DNA from: Acinetobacter portensis
Lineage (GTDB): Bacteria; Pseudomonadota; Gammaproteobacteria; Pseudomonadales; Moraxellaceae
Assembly (NCBI RefSeq): GCF_023158935.1
Contig: NZ_CP096120.1
Span: 620,001-684,000 of the forward strand
Reading direction: 5' to 3'
Length of the DNA: 64,000 nucleotides
Made by a program: the position numbers and the translations under genes. The notes below the pieces were generated by a model, which did not search any database, had not been told where the DNA came from, and saw only the letters and a list, made by a program, of their open reading frames with translations. Within the stretch, counting starts at the first letter, position 1, and each line of letters starts with the position of its first letter. Positions 40,008 to 48,059 of the stretch are shown piece after piece.

Positions 40008-40025
40008 GTCTTTAATTCTATGTTT

Positions 40026-41387
40026 TTAAATTTCTATATCTTTAATTAATAATTCAAACTTTTGAATTTCTTCTTCTAAGTGGGTAAGTAAGTTCTGCAT
40101 TTTAGGCAAAGCATTGCGACATGCAGTTAAACCAACTTCCAACTTATCTAAATAGCTTGTCATTGTAATATTAAGTGCCTGACCATCTAACACAATAGAA
40201 GCAGGGTACAAGGCATCTAATTTTGCACCATTCCAGTATAAAGGCTCAGATGGCCCTGGAACATTCGAAATAACAAGATTGAATGCTTGACGCTTTGGCA
40301 TTAAGCCAGATGCAATATTCAAACCTGCTGCACTATAAACAAAAGCACTATAATTTAGAATTTGACTTGAGTTCATACGCTTAAATTTTTGTTTCGCATT
40401 TAACATACTACGACGAATTATTTGTAAGCGTTCTAAAGGCTCTTCTTTATGTGTACCTAAATTTGCCAAAATCATGGTGATACGGTTTGATAGGTCTGAA
40501 TTATCATCACGCACAGACGCAGGTACCATGGCAATTAATGGTTTCTTTGGCAAAGCATTTTGGCTAATTAAATATTCTCTTAAAGCACCTGAACATACGG
40601 CAAGAACAACGTCGTTAATTGTGACATTGAGTGCTTTTGCAATCGCAGTTAAGCGTGAAAATTCATAAGATTGAGCAGCAAAACGACGTGATGAACTAAC
40701 ACGTTGATTTAAAATACTACTTGGTGCTTGAAAGCTAGAAACATAATCAGGGTTACGACCAATATCTTTGGTAATAGTTTGAGATAATTCGTAAAGCACG
40801 CCAGGAGTCGATTCTAATTGGCTTTTTACCGTAGAGATAAAGCCTTTAATTTTGCTCGATTTAGGCTGTTTTAAGCGTTTTGCACGAGGTCCTTCAACAC
40901 ACCAAGGCGGAACAATGCTTTTCGCATCTGGATCGTGTGATAAAGATTTTTCAACAAGGCGCATGCCTGCAATACCATCTACCATTGCATGATGTATTTT
41001 GAAATACATTGCAAAGCGATTGCCTTCAATACCTTCAATAATATTGCATGTCCATAAAGGCTTGGCACGATCAATTAGTGCGCTGTGTTCTTGTGAAATA
41101 TAAGTGAGTAATTCACGAATACGACCAGGTTGTGGAAGTGCAATATGTCTAAAATGATGATCTAAATCGAACTCTTGGTCTTCATCCCAAAATAATCCAT
41201 TCAATTTATTGTTAAAAGGCGGAATAGGAATAGATTTTGAAGTGCGAATGTCGGCAACTAAGTCTTGAATAAAAGAAGTAGGCGCATTATCTGGAATTTG
41301 GAATAAAAAAAGACCGCCTACATGCATAGGTTGTTGACGTTTTTCTAGGGAAAGAAAAATAAAATCAATCGGGTGTAATGGACGCAT
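40026..41387 (-). CDS. wax-dgaT: Wax ester synthase/acyl-CoA:diacylglycerol acyltransferase (WS/DGAT)
   Basis: This bifunctional enzyme (AtfA) joins acyl-CoA to long-chain alcohols to make wax esters and to diacylglycerol to make triacylglycerol, the storage lipids of Acinetobacter. The 453-residue protein starts MRPLHPIDFIFLSLEKRQQP and has the catalytic HHxxxDG motif at 132-138 (HHAMVDG). From memory it follows A. baylyi AtfA closely along its length, including NVTINDVVLAVCSGALR and NLVISNVPGP. The N-terminal half carries the acyltransferase site and the C-terminal half the DUF1298-type domain. It is monocistronic. Confidence 0.96.
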   Translation of the reverse strand: MRPLHPIDFIFLSLEKRQQPMHVGGLFLFQIPDNAPTSFIQDLVADIRTSKSIPIPPFNNKLNGLFWDEDQEFDLDHHFRHIALPQPGRIRELLTYISQEHSALIDRAKPLWTCNIIEGIEGNRFAMYFKIHHAMVDGIAGMRLVEKSLSHDPDAKSIVPPWCVEGPRAKRLKQPKSSKIKGFISTVKSQLESTPGVLYELSQTITKDIGRNPDYVSSFQAPSSILNQRVSSSRRFAAQSYEFSRLTAIAKALNVTINDVVLAVCSGALREYLISQNALPKKPLIAMVPASVRDDNSDLSNRITMILANLGTHKEEPLERLQIIRRSMLNAKQKFKRMNSSQILNYSAFVYSAAGLNIASGLMPKRQAFNLVISNVPGPSEPLYWNGAKLDALYPASIVLDGQALNITMTSYLDKLEVGLTACRNALPKMQNLLTHLEEEIQKFELLIKDIEI

Positions 41388-41517
41388 ATTGCTGGTTGCC
41401 TCATTGCAATGCTAACGCTACTCCTGTATGAGCGGCCTTATTAGTATTATTTAAATATTATGAAATTATAGCGGTTATTTGATAAAAAAGAATGAATTAA
41501 TATGTATGCATAAGTCT

Positions 41518-41540
41518 AAAAAACCACGATAAACGTGGTT
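41518..41540 (-). terminator. cysH terminator
   Basis: On the minus strand AACCACG-TTTAT-CGTGGTT followed by TTTTT, 25 bases past the cysH stop. Confidence 0.8.
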
Positions 41541-41564
41541 AATTTTAGAAATATCTATTTGGGA

Positions 41565-42299
41565 TTATTTTTTCAAGTTGCCCGAATGCAAACCACATTC
41601 TTTATGTGTTGCTTCTTCCCACCACCAACGACCTTCACGTTCATGTTGATTAGGTAAAACAGGGCGTGTACATGGTTCACATCCAATAGAAGTAAAACCA
41701 CGTTCATGTAATGGATTATATGGAATTTCCATCATACGAATATAATTCCAAACATCAGCACTAGACCAGTTTGCAAGCGGATTATATTTAATAAGCTGCT
41801 TACCTTCGCCTGAAAATCCTACATCATGTTGAATAACAGGAATTTCTGTACGAGTGCCAGGGCTTTGATCTTTACGTTGACCTGTAATCCAACCATCTAA
41901 AGTTGCAAGTTTTTTACGAAGTGGTTGAACTTTACGAATACCGCAACATTCTTTGTGATCATCTTGATAAAAACTAAAGAAGCCTTTATTTGTTACCAAT
42001 TCTTGAACTGCACTCGATTCAGGAAAACATATTTCAATATCAATTTTATAATGTTTACGAACTTGGTCTATAAATTGATACGTTTCAGCATGAAGGCGAC
42101 CAGTGTCTAAACTAAAAACACGAAAGGGTTTACCTAAATGTGATGCCATATCAATAAGAACAACATCTTCTGCACCTGAAAATGAAATGGCAATTTCACC
42201 TTCTTGGCTAAGTGCAAGTTCTAAAATTTCATTAGGAGATTTGTCTGTATATTCAGATGCAAGAGCATCGACAAGATCAATTGTAGGGATAGTTGTCAT
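41565..42299 (-). CDS. cysH: Phosphoadenylyl-/adenylyl-sulfate reductase, [4Fe-4S] type
   Basis: CysH reduces activated sulfate to sulfite in assimilation. The 244-residue protein has the ATP-PPase-like loop [12 protein letters not shown] at 39-50 and [12 protein letters not shown] at 63-74. The Cys pairs C118-C119 and C207-x2-C210 are the cluster ligands of the APS-reductase type, and C235 in KECGLH is the catalytic cysteine. The enterobacterial PAPS-only enzyme lacks the two Cys pairs, so I expect an iron-sulfur enzyme acting on APS. It is monocistronic, with a terminator of its own. The plus-strand neighbour thrH is divergent. Confidence 0.93.
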   Translation of the reverse strand: MTTIPTIDLVDALASEYTDKSPNEILELALSQEGEIAISFSGAEDVVLIDMASHLGKPFRVFSLDTGRLHAETYQFIDQVRKHYKIDIEICFPESSAVQELVTNKGFFSFYQDDHKECCGIRKVQPLRKKLATLDGWITGQRKDQSPGTRTEIPVIQHDVGFSGEGKQLIKYNPLANWSSADVWNYIRMMEIPYNPLHERGFTSIGCEPCTRPVLPNQHEREGRWWWEEATHKECGLHSGNLKK

Positions 42300-42498
42300 G
42301 AGTGTCCTGGCTATAGGCTTGGCTACATCTAAACCTATATTAATTTATTTCACATGCATTTTAATAGAAATGAAATAACAGACTTATCACTAAAAAATAA
42401 ATACTTATGAAGAAAATAGATTTATAAAGCAATACTGTTATTAAAATGCTTCAGTTATGATAGTGCTAAATTTTTCATGCAGATAAAAGGGGAATATC

Positions 42499-43116
42499 AT
42501 GGAAGTTGTTTGTCTTGATTTAGAAGGGGTTTTAGTTCCAGAAATTTGGATTAATTTCGCAAAAAAAACTGGAATTAAAGAGTTAGAAGCAACAACACGT
42601 GATATTCCAGATTATGATGTTTTAATGACTCAACGTTTGAATATTTTAAAAGAGCATGGTTTAGGCTTAAACGATATTCAAGATGTAATTGCTGAAATGG
42701 GACCTTTTGAAGGTGCTAAAGAGTTTGTTGAATGGGTAAGTACACATTTTCAACTCATTATTTTGTCAGATACATTCTATGAGTTTGCTCATCCACTCAT
42801 GAAGCAATTGGGTTGGCCTACAATTTTCTGTCATAAATTAGAAACTGATGAAAATGGCGTTATTACTAATTATAAACTTCGCCAGCCAGATCAAAAGCGT
42901 AAAGCTGTTCAAGCATTACATGGTTTGAATTTCCGTGTGATTGCTGCAGGCGATTCTTATAACGATACAACTATGCTTGGCGAAGCAGATGCAGGCTTCT
43001 TATTTGATGCGCCTGAAAATGTGATTGCGGAATTTCCACAATTTCCACCTATTCACGGCTATGCTGCATTAAAAGAAGCAATTCGTAATGCTTCAAACCG
43101 TGATATTCCTGCTTAA
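42499..43116 (+). CDS. thrH: Phosphoserine phosphatase / homoserine phosphotransferase ThrH
   Basis: ThrH is a HAD-superfamily enzyme that dephosphorylates phosphoserine and can pass the phosphate to homoserine. The 205-residue protein follows the Pseudomonas ThrH sequence: nucleophile motif CLDLEGVLVPEIW with D7 and E9 (DLEG in place of the usual DxD), TTRDIPDYDVLM, LILSDTFYEFAHPLM, and AAGDSYNDTTMLGEA with the metal-binding Asp residues. AGGGG lies before the ATG. It is monocistronic. Confidence 0.93.
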   Translation: MEVVCLDLEGVLVPEIWINFAKKTGIKELEATTRDIPDYDVLMTQRLNILKEHGLGLNDIQDVIAEMGPFEGAKEFVEWVSTHFQLIILSDTFYEFAHPLMKQLGWPTIFCHKLETDENGVITNYKLRQPDQKRKAVQALHGLNFRVIAAGDSYNDTTMLGEADAGFLFDAPENVIAEFPQFPPIHGYAALKEAIRNASNRDIPA

Positions 43117-43135
43117 TTTATAAAAATGAAGCAAT

Positions 43136-43162
43136 AAAAAAGGCGCATTAAGCGCCTTTTTT
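43136..43162. terminator. Bidirectional terminator between thrH and the first porin gene
   Basis: AAAAAAGGCGC-ATTAA-GCGCCTTTTTT. Confidence 0.88.
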
Positions 43163-43175
43163 AATATTTAAAAAA

Positions 43176-44309
43176 TTAGAAACGGTAGCCAATTTTCATA
43201 CCGTAACCAAGTGCATAGTTATTAGAGAACTCACCAGCAGTATTACCACCAGTTTGTGCAGTTGCATCGCCTAACCAGAAGTATTTAACACCAGCTTGAA
43301 TGAAATAGTTTTCAGCAGGGCTATATTGACCACCTAAGCCAACACTCCAATAACCTTCAGTTGGACCAAGTGTGGTTACAGGGTTGCCTGCGCCAGAGTC
43401 ATAACCTACAGCAGCAGTAGCCGCCCATTTGCTATTGAATTTATGTGATGCGCCAATAGTTGCTGAGTATTGATCATCTGAATAAGAGATAAGATCTTGA
43501 CCTTGACTTCCAAGAAAAGCAGGGCTTACTACAAATTGATCCCAATGTACCCAACGTAAATTAGCGAATACTAAAGTATTTTGTGAAACACCAGTTTGTA
43601 AGTCAATATTTACAGATTGTGGGGTAACAGCTTCTACAGATGAATAAGTATCATATAAAGGTGTAGCATTGTGATTTTCGAAAGATCTTGCTTTGTGCTT
43701 AATTTCAGAACGATAAGTTACAGCTGCTTTTAAAGCAATTTCAGGTTTTGAATAAGCAAAACCTGCTGCCCAACCATAGGCTTCTTTTTGATCTACTTGG
43801 ATGTTATAACCGCTAAGTGTTTTATTTGGATCTGATCCATATGCATAACCACGTAATGAAATATCAGCTTCAACAGTTTGCCATACTGGACCTGCATAAA
43901 AATTCCAGTTCTTTGTAGGTTGGTAACCAACTAAAGCGGTAATGTTATTGGTACGAACTTTTACGCTAGTGCCTTCAGTACCATCACTGAAAATTGAACC
44001 ATCAACACCATATTGTGCATCTGCGCCAAAAGGTTGGTCGTATAAAAGACCAAATGAAATCTTATCCGTTGCTTGAATTTTTACAGCAGCAGAAGCAAAG
44101 ACATAGTCATCACCCATATCGCTAACGCTTTTACCAGTGGCATCTTTACCCTTTACAGTTGGGTCTAATACAGAAAGACCAGCTTCTGCATAATTACCAG
44201 GCTGTAAAAATGCTGAAATAGATTGACCTGAACGGTCTAAGCCTGCAGCCATTGTGCTTAAAGGCAATGTAATTAGTGTAAGTGCAAGACAAAGTTTGTT
44301 GAGCTTCAT
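43176..44309 (-). CDS. OmpP1/FadL/TodX-family outer membrane protein (copy 1)
   Basis: A 377-residue outer-membrane beta-barrel of the FadL family, which takes up long-chain fatty acids and other hydrophobic compounds. It has a signal peptide (MKLNKLCLALTLITLPLSTMAA, cut near A22), then GLDRSGQSISAFLQPGNYAE, a start typical of this branch, and an amphipathic beta-barrel of about 14 strands ending in the Phe expected for outer-membrane insertion (GMKIGYRF). It is short for FadL (about 420-450). It is a tandem paralogue of the next gene, and the same 12-bp palindrome lies at both promoters. Substrate unknown. Confidence 0.88.
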   Translation of the reverse strand: MKLNKLCLALTLITLPLSTMAAGLDRSGQSISAFLQPGNYAEAGLSVLDPTVKGKDATGKSVSDMGDDYVFASAAVKIQATDKISFGLLYDQPFGADAQYGVDGSIFSDGTEGTSVKVRTNNITALVGYQPTKNWNFYAGPVWQTVEADISLRGYAYGSDPNKTLSGYNIQVDQKEAYGWAAGFAYSKPEIALKAAVTYRSEIKHKARSFENHNATPLYDTYSSVEAVTPQSVNIDLQTGVSQNTLVFANLRWVHWDQFVVSPAFLGSQGQDLISYSDDQYSATIGASHKFNSKWAATAAVGYDSGAGNPVTTLGPTEGYWSVGLGGQYSPAENYFIQAGVKYFWLGDATAQTGGNTAGEFSNNYALGYGMKIGYRF

Positions 44310-44348
44310 GGTCTTTCCCTGATGCTATTTGTAACTAAAAGTGGTGGA

Positions 44349-44381
44349 AAAGTAACATAAATAGAAAAAGAGTAAATACTC
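44349..44381 (-). promoter_or_regulatory. Porin copy 1 promoter with GAGTAAATACTC palindrome
   Basis: On the minus strand TTTACT (44376-44371), 16-base spacer, TG-n-TACTTT extended -10 (44354-44349). The palindrome GAGTA-AA-TACTC at 44370-44381 covers the -35. The layout repeats exactly at copy 2. Confidence 0.65.
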
Positions 44382-44570
44382 GAATTTATAAAAATATAGA
44401 CTTACTAGGTCAAATAAATAAAGATATAGAGTAATTAATCTAAAAAATAAATCTATGTTTATGATTAATAAGTAGAATTATATAAAAGTTGAACTCATGA
44501 AGTTTGTTGTTTGATTGGTTGAAATTTCAACAAATAAAATATGAATATAAACACTTATTCTTTTGTAATA

Positions 44571-44600
44571 AAAAAACCATTCATTTGAATGGTCTTTTTA
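44571..44600 (-). terminator. Terminator of porin copy 2
   Basis: On the minus strand GACCATTCA-AA-TGAATGGTTTTTTT-type stem, 27 bases past the stop of copy 2. Confidence 0.8.
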
Positions 44601-44626
44601 TAATTTTTAACTAGGTGGTAAATTTC

Positions 44627-45784
44627 TTAGAATTTGTAACCAAATTTCAAGCCATAACCAATTGCATGGTTGTCTTTAAATTGACCTACATTATTTTCGA
44701 TAGCTGTAAGACCTTGAGCATCGCCTAGCCAGAAGTATTTGACACCACCTTGAATAAAGTAGTTTGATGCAGGACTAAATTGTGCACCTAGACCTAAGCT
44801 CCAATAACCTTCAGTTGGACCAAGTGTAGTTACAGGGTTACCTGCACCAGAGTCCCAACCCACGGAAACAGTACCCGACCATTTTTCAGTAAATTTACGA
44901 CCTACACCTGTGTTAATGGTCCATTGGTCTTTATTGTATTCCACAAGTGAAGCATTCGGTACGTTTTGACCGAAAAGAGGTGGGGTAATTGAGAAACCAT
45001 CCCAATTTACCCAGCGAACATTAGCAAAAGCTACAGTATTCTCCATGATTCCAGTTTGCAAATCTAAATTTACCGATTGTGGTGTTGTAACTTCAGTAAC
45101 ACCATCAAAACCACCAATTGATATGTTCCGGGCTGTATTTTCATTAGAGCTTAATTCATGTTTTATTTCAGAACGATAGGTTAATGATGCTTTTAGTGCT
45201 ATTTCAGGAATTTGATATGCAACCCCCGCAGCCCAACCCCAGGCATCATCATTTTTCATATTGGCATTATATGCTCCTGCACCTAAGCCTCCATAAGCTA
45301 GGCCTCTTAAGTGTACTTCACCTTTTGCTTGTTGCCATACAGGACCAGCATAAAAGTTCCAATTTGCATTTGGTTGGAAGCCTAAAAGTAAAGTTAAGTT
45401 TTCTGTTGTTACTTCAGCAGAGGTACCTTCTTTCACACTAGTGATAGGGTTAACACTTGAAAAATTATGATCACCTGTGTTGTATTCAGCTTTTGCACCG
45501 AATGGTTGGTCGAACAATAAGCCTACTGAAATATTATCTGTTGCTTGAATTTTTAAAGCGGCAGAAGCTGAATGATAAGAGCTTGCCATATCACCGGTGT
45601 TATTACCATCAGCATCTTTACCAGATACATCTGCATCTAGGACTGAAAGACCTGCTTCTGCGTAGTTACCTGGTTGTAAGAAAGCAGAAATTGATTGACC
45701 TGTACGATCCATTGCTGCAGCAAAAGCGCCAGTCATTGGTACAGTTGCAAGAATCATCGCTACGCTAAGTGTTTTTAATTTCAT
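44627..45784 (-). CDS. OmpP1/FadL/TodX-family outer membrane protein (copy 2)
   Basis: A 385-residue paralogue of the neighbouring gene, sharing DRTGQSISAFLQPGNYAEAG at the mature N-terminus, the central AGPVWQ and SLTYRSEIKH segments and the C-terminal GDSGAGNPVTTLGPTEGYW-like block. Signal peptide MKLKTLSVAMILATVPMTGA, cleavage near FAAA. The end GLKFGYKF carries the terminal Phe signal for the outer membrane. The copies differ mainly in loops. Gene order and promoter layout point to an old tandem duplication. Substrate unknown; hydrophobic compounds are likely by family. Confidence 0.88.
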   Translation of the reverse strand: MKLKTLSVAMILATVPMTGAFAAAMDRTGQSISAFLQPGNYAEAGLSVLDADVSGKDADGNNTGDMASSYHSASAALKIQATDNISVGLLFDQPFGAKAEYNTGDHNFSSVNPITSVKEGTSAEVTTENLTLLLGFQPNANWNFYAGPVWQQAKGEVHLRGLAYGGLGAGAYNANMKNDDAWGWAAGVAYQIPEIALKASLTYRSEIKHELSSNENTARNISIGGFDGVTEVTTPQSVNLDLQTGIMENTVAFANVRWVNWDGFSITPPLFGQNVPNASLVEYNKDQWTINTGVGRKFTEKWSGTVSVGWDSGAGNPVTTLGPTEGYWSLGLGAQFSPASNYFIQGGVKYFWLGDAQGLTAIENNVGQFKDNHAIGYGLKFGYKF

Positions 45785-46186
45785 AGTTCATTGTCCCTTG
45801 AATGTAATTCTTTATCACTTATTTGTTTAGTTTGTGGTGATTGGAGATAACGGCTTTACAAACCGTAATCAAAAGTTACTCCATGCAATAAAAGTATCAC
45901 AATTAAAATAAGAGTAAATACTCTAGAAAATACATATTTAGTAATTTTTGATCGTTTTTGGGTATTTGTGTTAATTTTTTAATACTCTATTTCGTTTAAT
46001 TGTTGATTTATATTGGTTTATTTTTTGAACTATAGGGTCTATAAAAAAATTAAAATATTTATTTTTTTGTAATAAATGGGCTTTTTTGAGGCGAAAGAAT
46101 GCTTGATATATCACATTTTAATATATAGGTAGAAAAAATTGATTGTTTATAGCGCTAAAAGCTTTGATTCTTTTAAATGAAAAGGG
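45785..46186. other. Intergenic region upstream of porin copy 2
   Basis: Contains the copy 2 promoter with palindrome (45891-45923), a hairpin in its predicted leader (GATAACGG at 45846-45853 with CCGTAATC at 45863-45870), and otherwise AT-rich DNA up to the tRNA. No coding region. Confidence 0.65.
45891..45923 (-). promoter_or_regulatory. Porin copy 2 promoter with GAGTAAATACTC palindrome
   Basis: On the minus strand TTTACT (45918-45913), 16-base spacer, TG-n-TACTTT (45896-45891). The palindrome at 45912-45923 (extended to AGAGTAAATACTCT, 45911-45924) covers the -35, as at copy 1. The predicted leader is about 100 bases. Confidence 0.65.
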
Positions 46187-46262
46187 TGGTGCGCCCTGCG
46201 GGATTCGAACCCACGTCTGTCACTTAGGAGGCAACAGCTCTATCCAATTAAGCTAAGGGCAC
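46187..46262 (-). tRNA. tRNA-Arg (anticodon CCT)
   Basis: A 76-base tRNA read on the minus strand: acceptor GTGCCCT pairs with AGGGCGC, the D-arm is GCTT...GAGC, the anticodon stem GTTGC/GTGAC holds the loop CTCCTAA with anticodon CCT, and the T-arm GTGGG-TTCGAAT-CCCGC is standard. The 3' A plus CCA is encoded. It decodes AGG, a rare Arg codon here. I see no integrated element at its 3' end. Confidence 0.96.
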
Positions 46263-46310
46263 AAAGTTGGATTATTATTTTAGATGGCTACTTTAGCTTA
46301 AAAAAATGCA

Positions 46311-46342
46311 AAAAAAAGTTACTACCGAAGTAATAACTTTTT
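46311..46342 (-). terminator. Amino acid permease terminator
   Basis: On the minus strand AAAAAGTTATTAC-TTCG-GTAGTAACTTTTTTT: a UUCG tetraloop stem with a long T run, 22 bases after the stop. Confidence 0.85.
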
Positions 46343-46363
46343 AAATTTTATATACTTTTTAAC

Positions 46364-47743
46364 TTAATCGCTTTCGACTTTTACATCGCTTAAATCTTTA
46401 GGATTTAATCTATCGAAAAGCACTAACATGAATGTGATCCAAATAGGAATCATAATCACAGCGCCCATTAAGCCTTCTTTCCACATAATGAAAAGAATAA
46501 GTGCAATAAAGATTAAAACAATATAGTTACTAATAGGTGCCCAAAGCGCAGTATAAGAAGTTTTAAAGTTCAAAATACGTTTTGCACGTCTAAATTGTAA
46601 ATGGGTAAGCGTAATCATTGCCCAGTTTAAAACAAGCGCACCAACAACAATATAAATAAGATTGCTTAATGCTTTTTCTGGCACAAAGTAGTTTAAAAGT
46701 ACACAGCCAAAAATTAACGCAGCAGAAAGTAATACAGCAGGAATTGGTACACCTTGTTTATTTACTTTAGCAAATACTTTTGGTGCATTACCTTGTTTTG
46801 CTAAGCTATAAAGCATGCGGCTATTGGCATACATACCACTGTTATAAACAGAAAGCGCAGCAGTTAAAATAATGAAGTTAAGTAAATGCGCAGCCCAGTT
46901 AATACCAAGTTGGCTAAAAATCATCACAAATGGACTTTTATCTAAACCGCCAAGTTCTAATTGATTCCAAGGCACTAAAGATAAAAGAATTGTAAGTGAA
47001 CCGACATAGAAAATTAAAATACGGAAAACAACTTGGTTAATTGCTTTCGGAATTGTTTTCTTAGGATTGTCAGCTTCAGCAGCAGCCATACCAATAAGCT
47101 CAATACCACCAAATGCGAACATGAGGAAGGCGAGCATAAAGAAAAGACCTTCAAATCCATTCGGGAAGAATCCACCTTGTGTCCAAAGATTACTAAACGA
47201 TGCGCTTGAATTTGCATCTGCGGTAAAGAGTAAGAAAATACCGAAAATAATCATAGAAACAACGGCAGCTACTTTAATAATAGACAGCCAGAATTCTGAT
47301 TCTCCATAAAACTTCACATTGCCTAGGTTAACAAGGGTAATAATAATGAAGAAGAAGAGTACAGAAGCCCATGCAGGAATATGAGGCCACCAGTAATTAA
47401 TATATTTTGCAACAGCGGTAAGCTCTGTCATTGCAACTAAAATATATAGAATCCAGTAGTTCCAACCTGTTAAAAAGCCTGGAAATTTACCCCAATATTT
47501 ATATGCAAAGTGACTAAATGAACCTGCAACAGGTTCATGAACAATCATTTCGCCCAATTGGCGCATAATTAAAAAAGCAATAAAGCCACCAATTGCATAA
47601 CCCAAAATAATGGATGGACCTGCAGATTGAATGACATGAGCGGAACCTAAGAATAAGCCCGTACCAATTGCACCACCCATGGCAATTAATTGGATATGAC
47701 GGTTCTTTAAGCCACGCTGAAGTTCAGTAGTATTTTTATTCAA
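46364..47743 (-). CDS. aroP: Amino acid permease, AroP-like (APC family)
   Basis: A 459-residue proton-driven inner-membrane permease with 12 transmembrane segments. It aligns closely with E. coli AroP, the general aromatic amino acid transporter: LQRGLKNRHIQLIAMGGAIG at 8-27 (the substrate-binding GAIGTGLF loop follows), EPVAGSFSHFAYKYWG, GWNYW, and AAEADNPKKTIPKA. Close relatives transport phenylalanine, proline or GABA, so aromatic specificity is likely but not proved. It is monocistronic; the upstream 316 bases are free of genes. Confidence 0.88.
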   Translation of the reverse strand: MNKNTTELQRGLKNRHIQLIAMGGAIGTGLFLGSAHVIQSAGPSIILGYAIGGFIAFLIMRQLGEMIVHEPVAGSFSHFAYKYWGKFPGFLTGWNYWILYILVAMTELTAVAKYINYWWPHIPAWASVLFFFIIITLVNLGNVKFYGESEFWLSIIKVAAVVSMIIFGIFLLFTADANSSASFSNLWTQGGFFPNGFEGLFFMLAFLMFAFGGIELIGMAAAEADNPKKTIPKAINQVVFRILIFYVGSLTILLSLVPWNQLELGGLDKSPFVMIFSQLGINWAAHLLNFIILTAALSVYNSGMYANSRMLYSLAKQGNAPKVFAKVNKQGVPIPAVLLSAALIFGCVLLNYFVPEKALSNLIYIVVGALVLNWAMITLTHLQFRRAKRILNFKTSYTALWAPISNYIVLIFIALILFIMWKEGLMGAVIMIPIWITFMLVLFDRLNPKDLSDVKVESD

Positions 47744-48059
47744 GTTTTTCAGCCCGACAATGAATAAGTATTGAGATTGTAATAGATCGCTTGTATTTAG
47801 CCTAGTAGAACGCTAAATGTGAACTAAAGTTATGATATTGATAAAAAATATTTATAAATAAAATATATATAAAGATGATGATAATCAAGCAAATAAATTG
47901 AACTGAAGGTGCAAACATTAAAATAATAATTTAATTATTTTTTGAGTATGTTGGTTTTTTATACTTAAGTCATGTGTGCATACAATAAAATTAAAAACAC
48001 AGTATGCTAGTTTTGAGACATAGAATAATTGTCATAAGAAAGATTATAGGGATATTTAA
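47744..48059. other. Divergent promoter region between aroP-like gene and prpF
   Basis: 316 AT-rich bases between divergent genes. Promoters of both must lie here, but I could not single out a strong pair of -35/-10 elements. No gene seen. Confidence 0.5.

Larger units (their letters stand above)
44310..44626. other. Intergenic region between the two porin genes
   Basis: Holds the promoter and operator of porin copy 1 at 44349-44381 and the terminator of porin copy 2 at 44571-44600. The 180 bases between them are AT-rich and without a gene. Confidence 0.7.

Noticed and set aside
45184-45768. His/Leu-rich plus-strand frames inside porin copy 2
   Set aside because: They are antisense shadows of the porin gene with no start signals and composition typical of reverse-frame artefacts.
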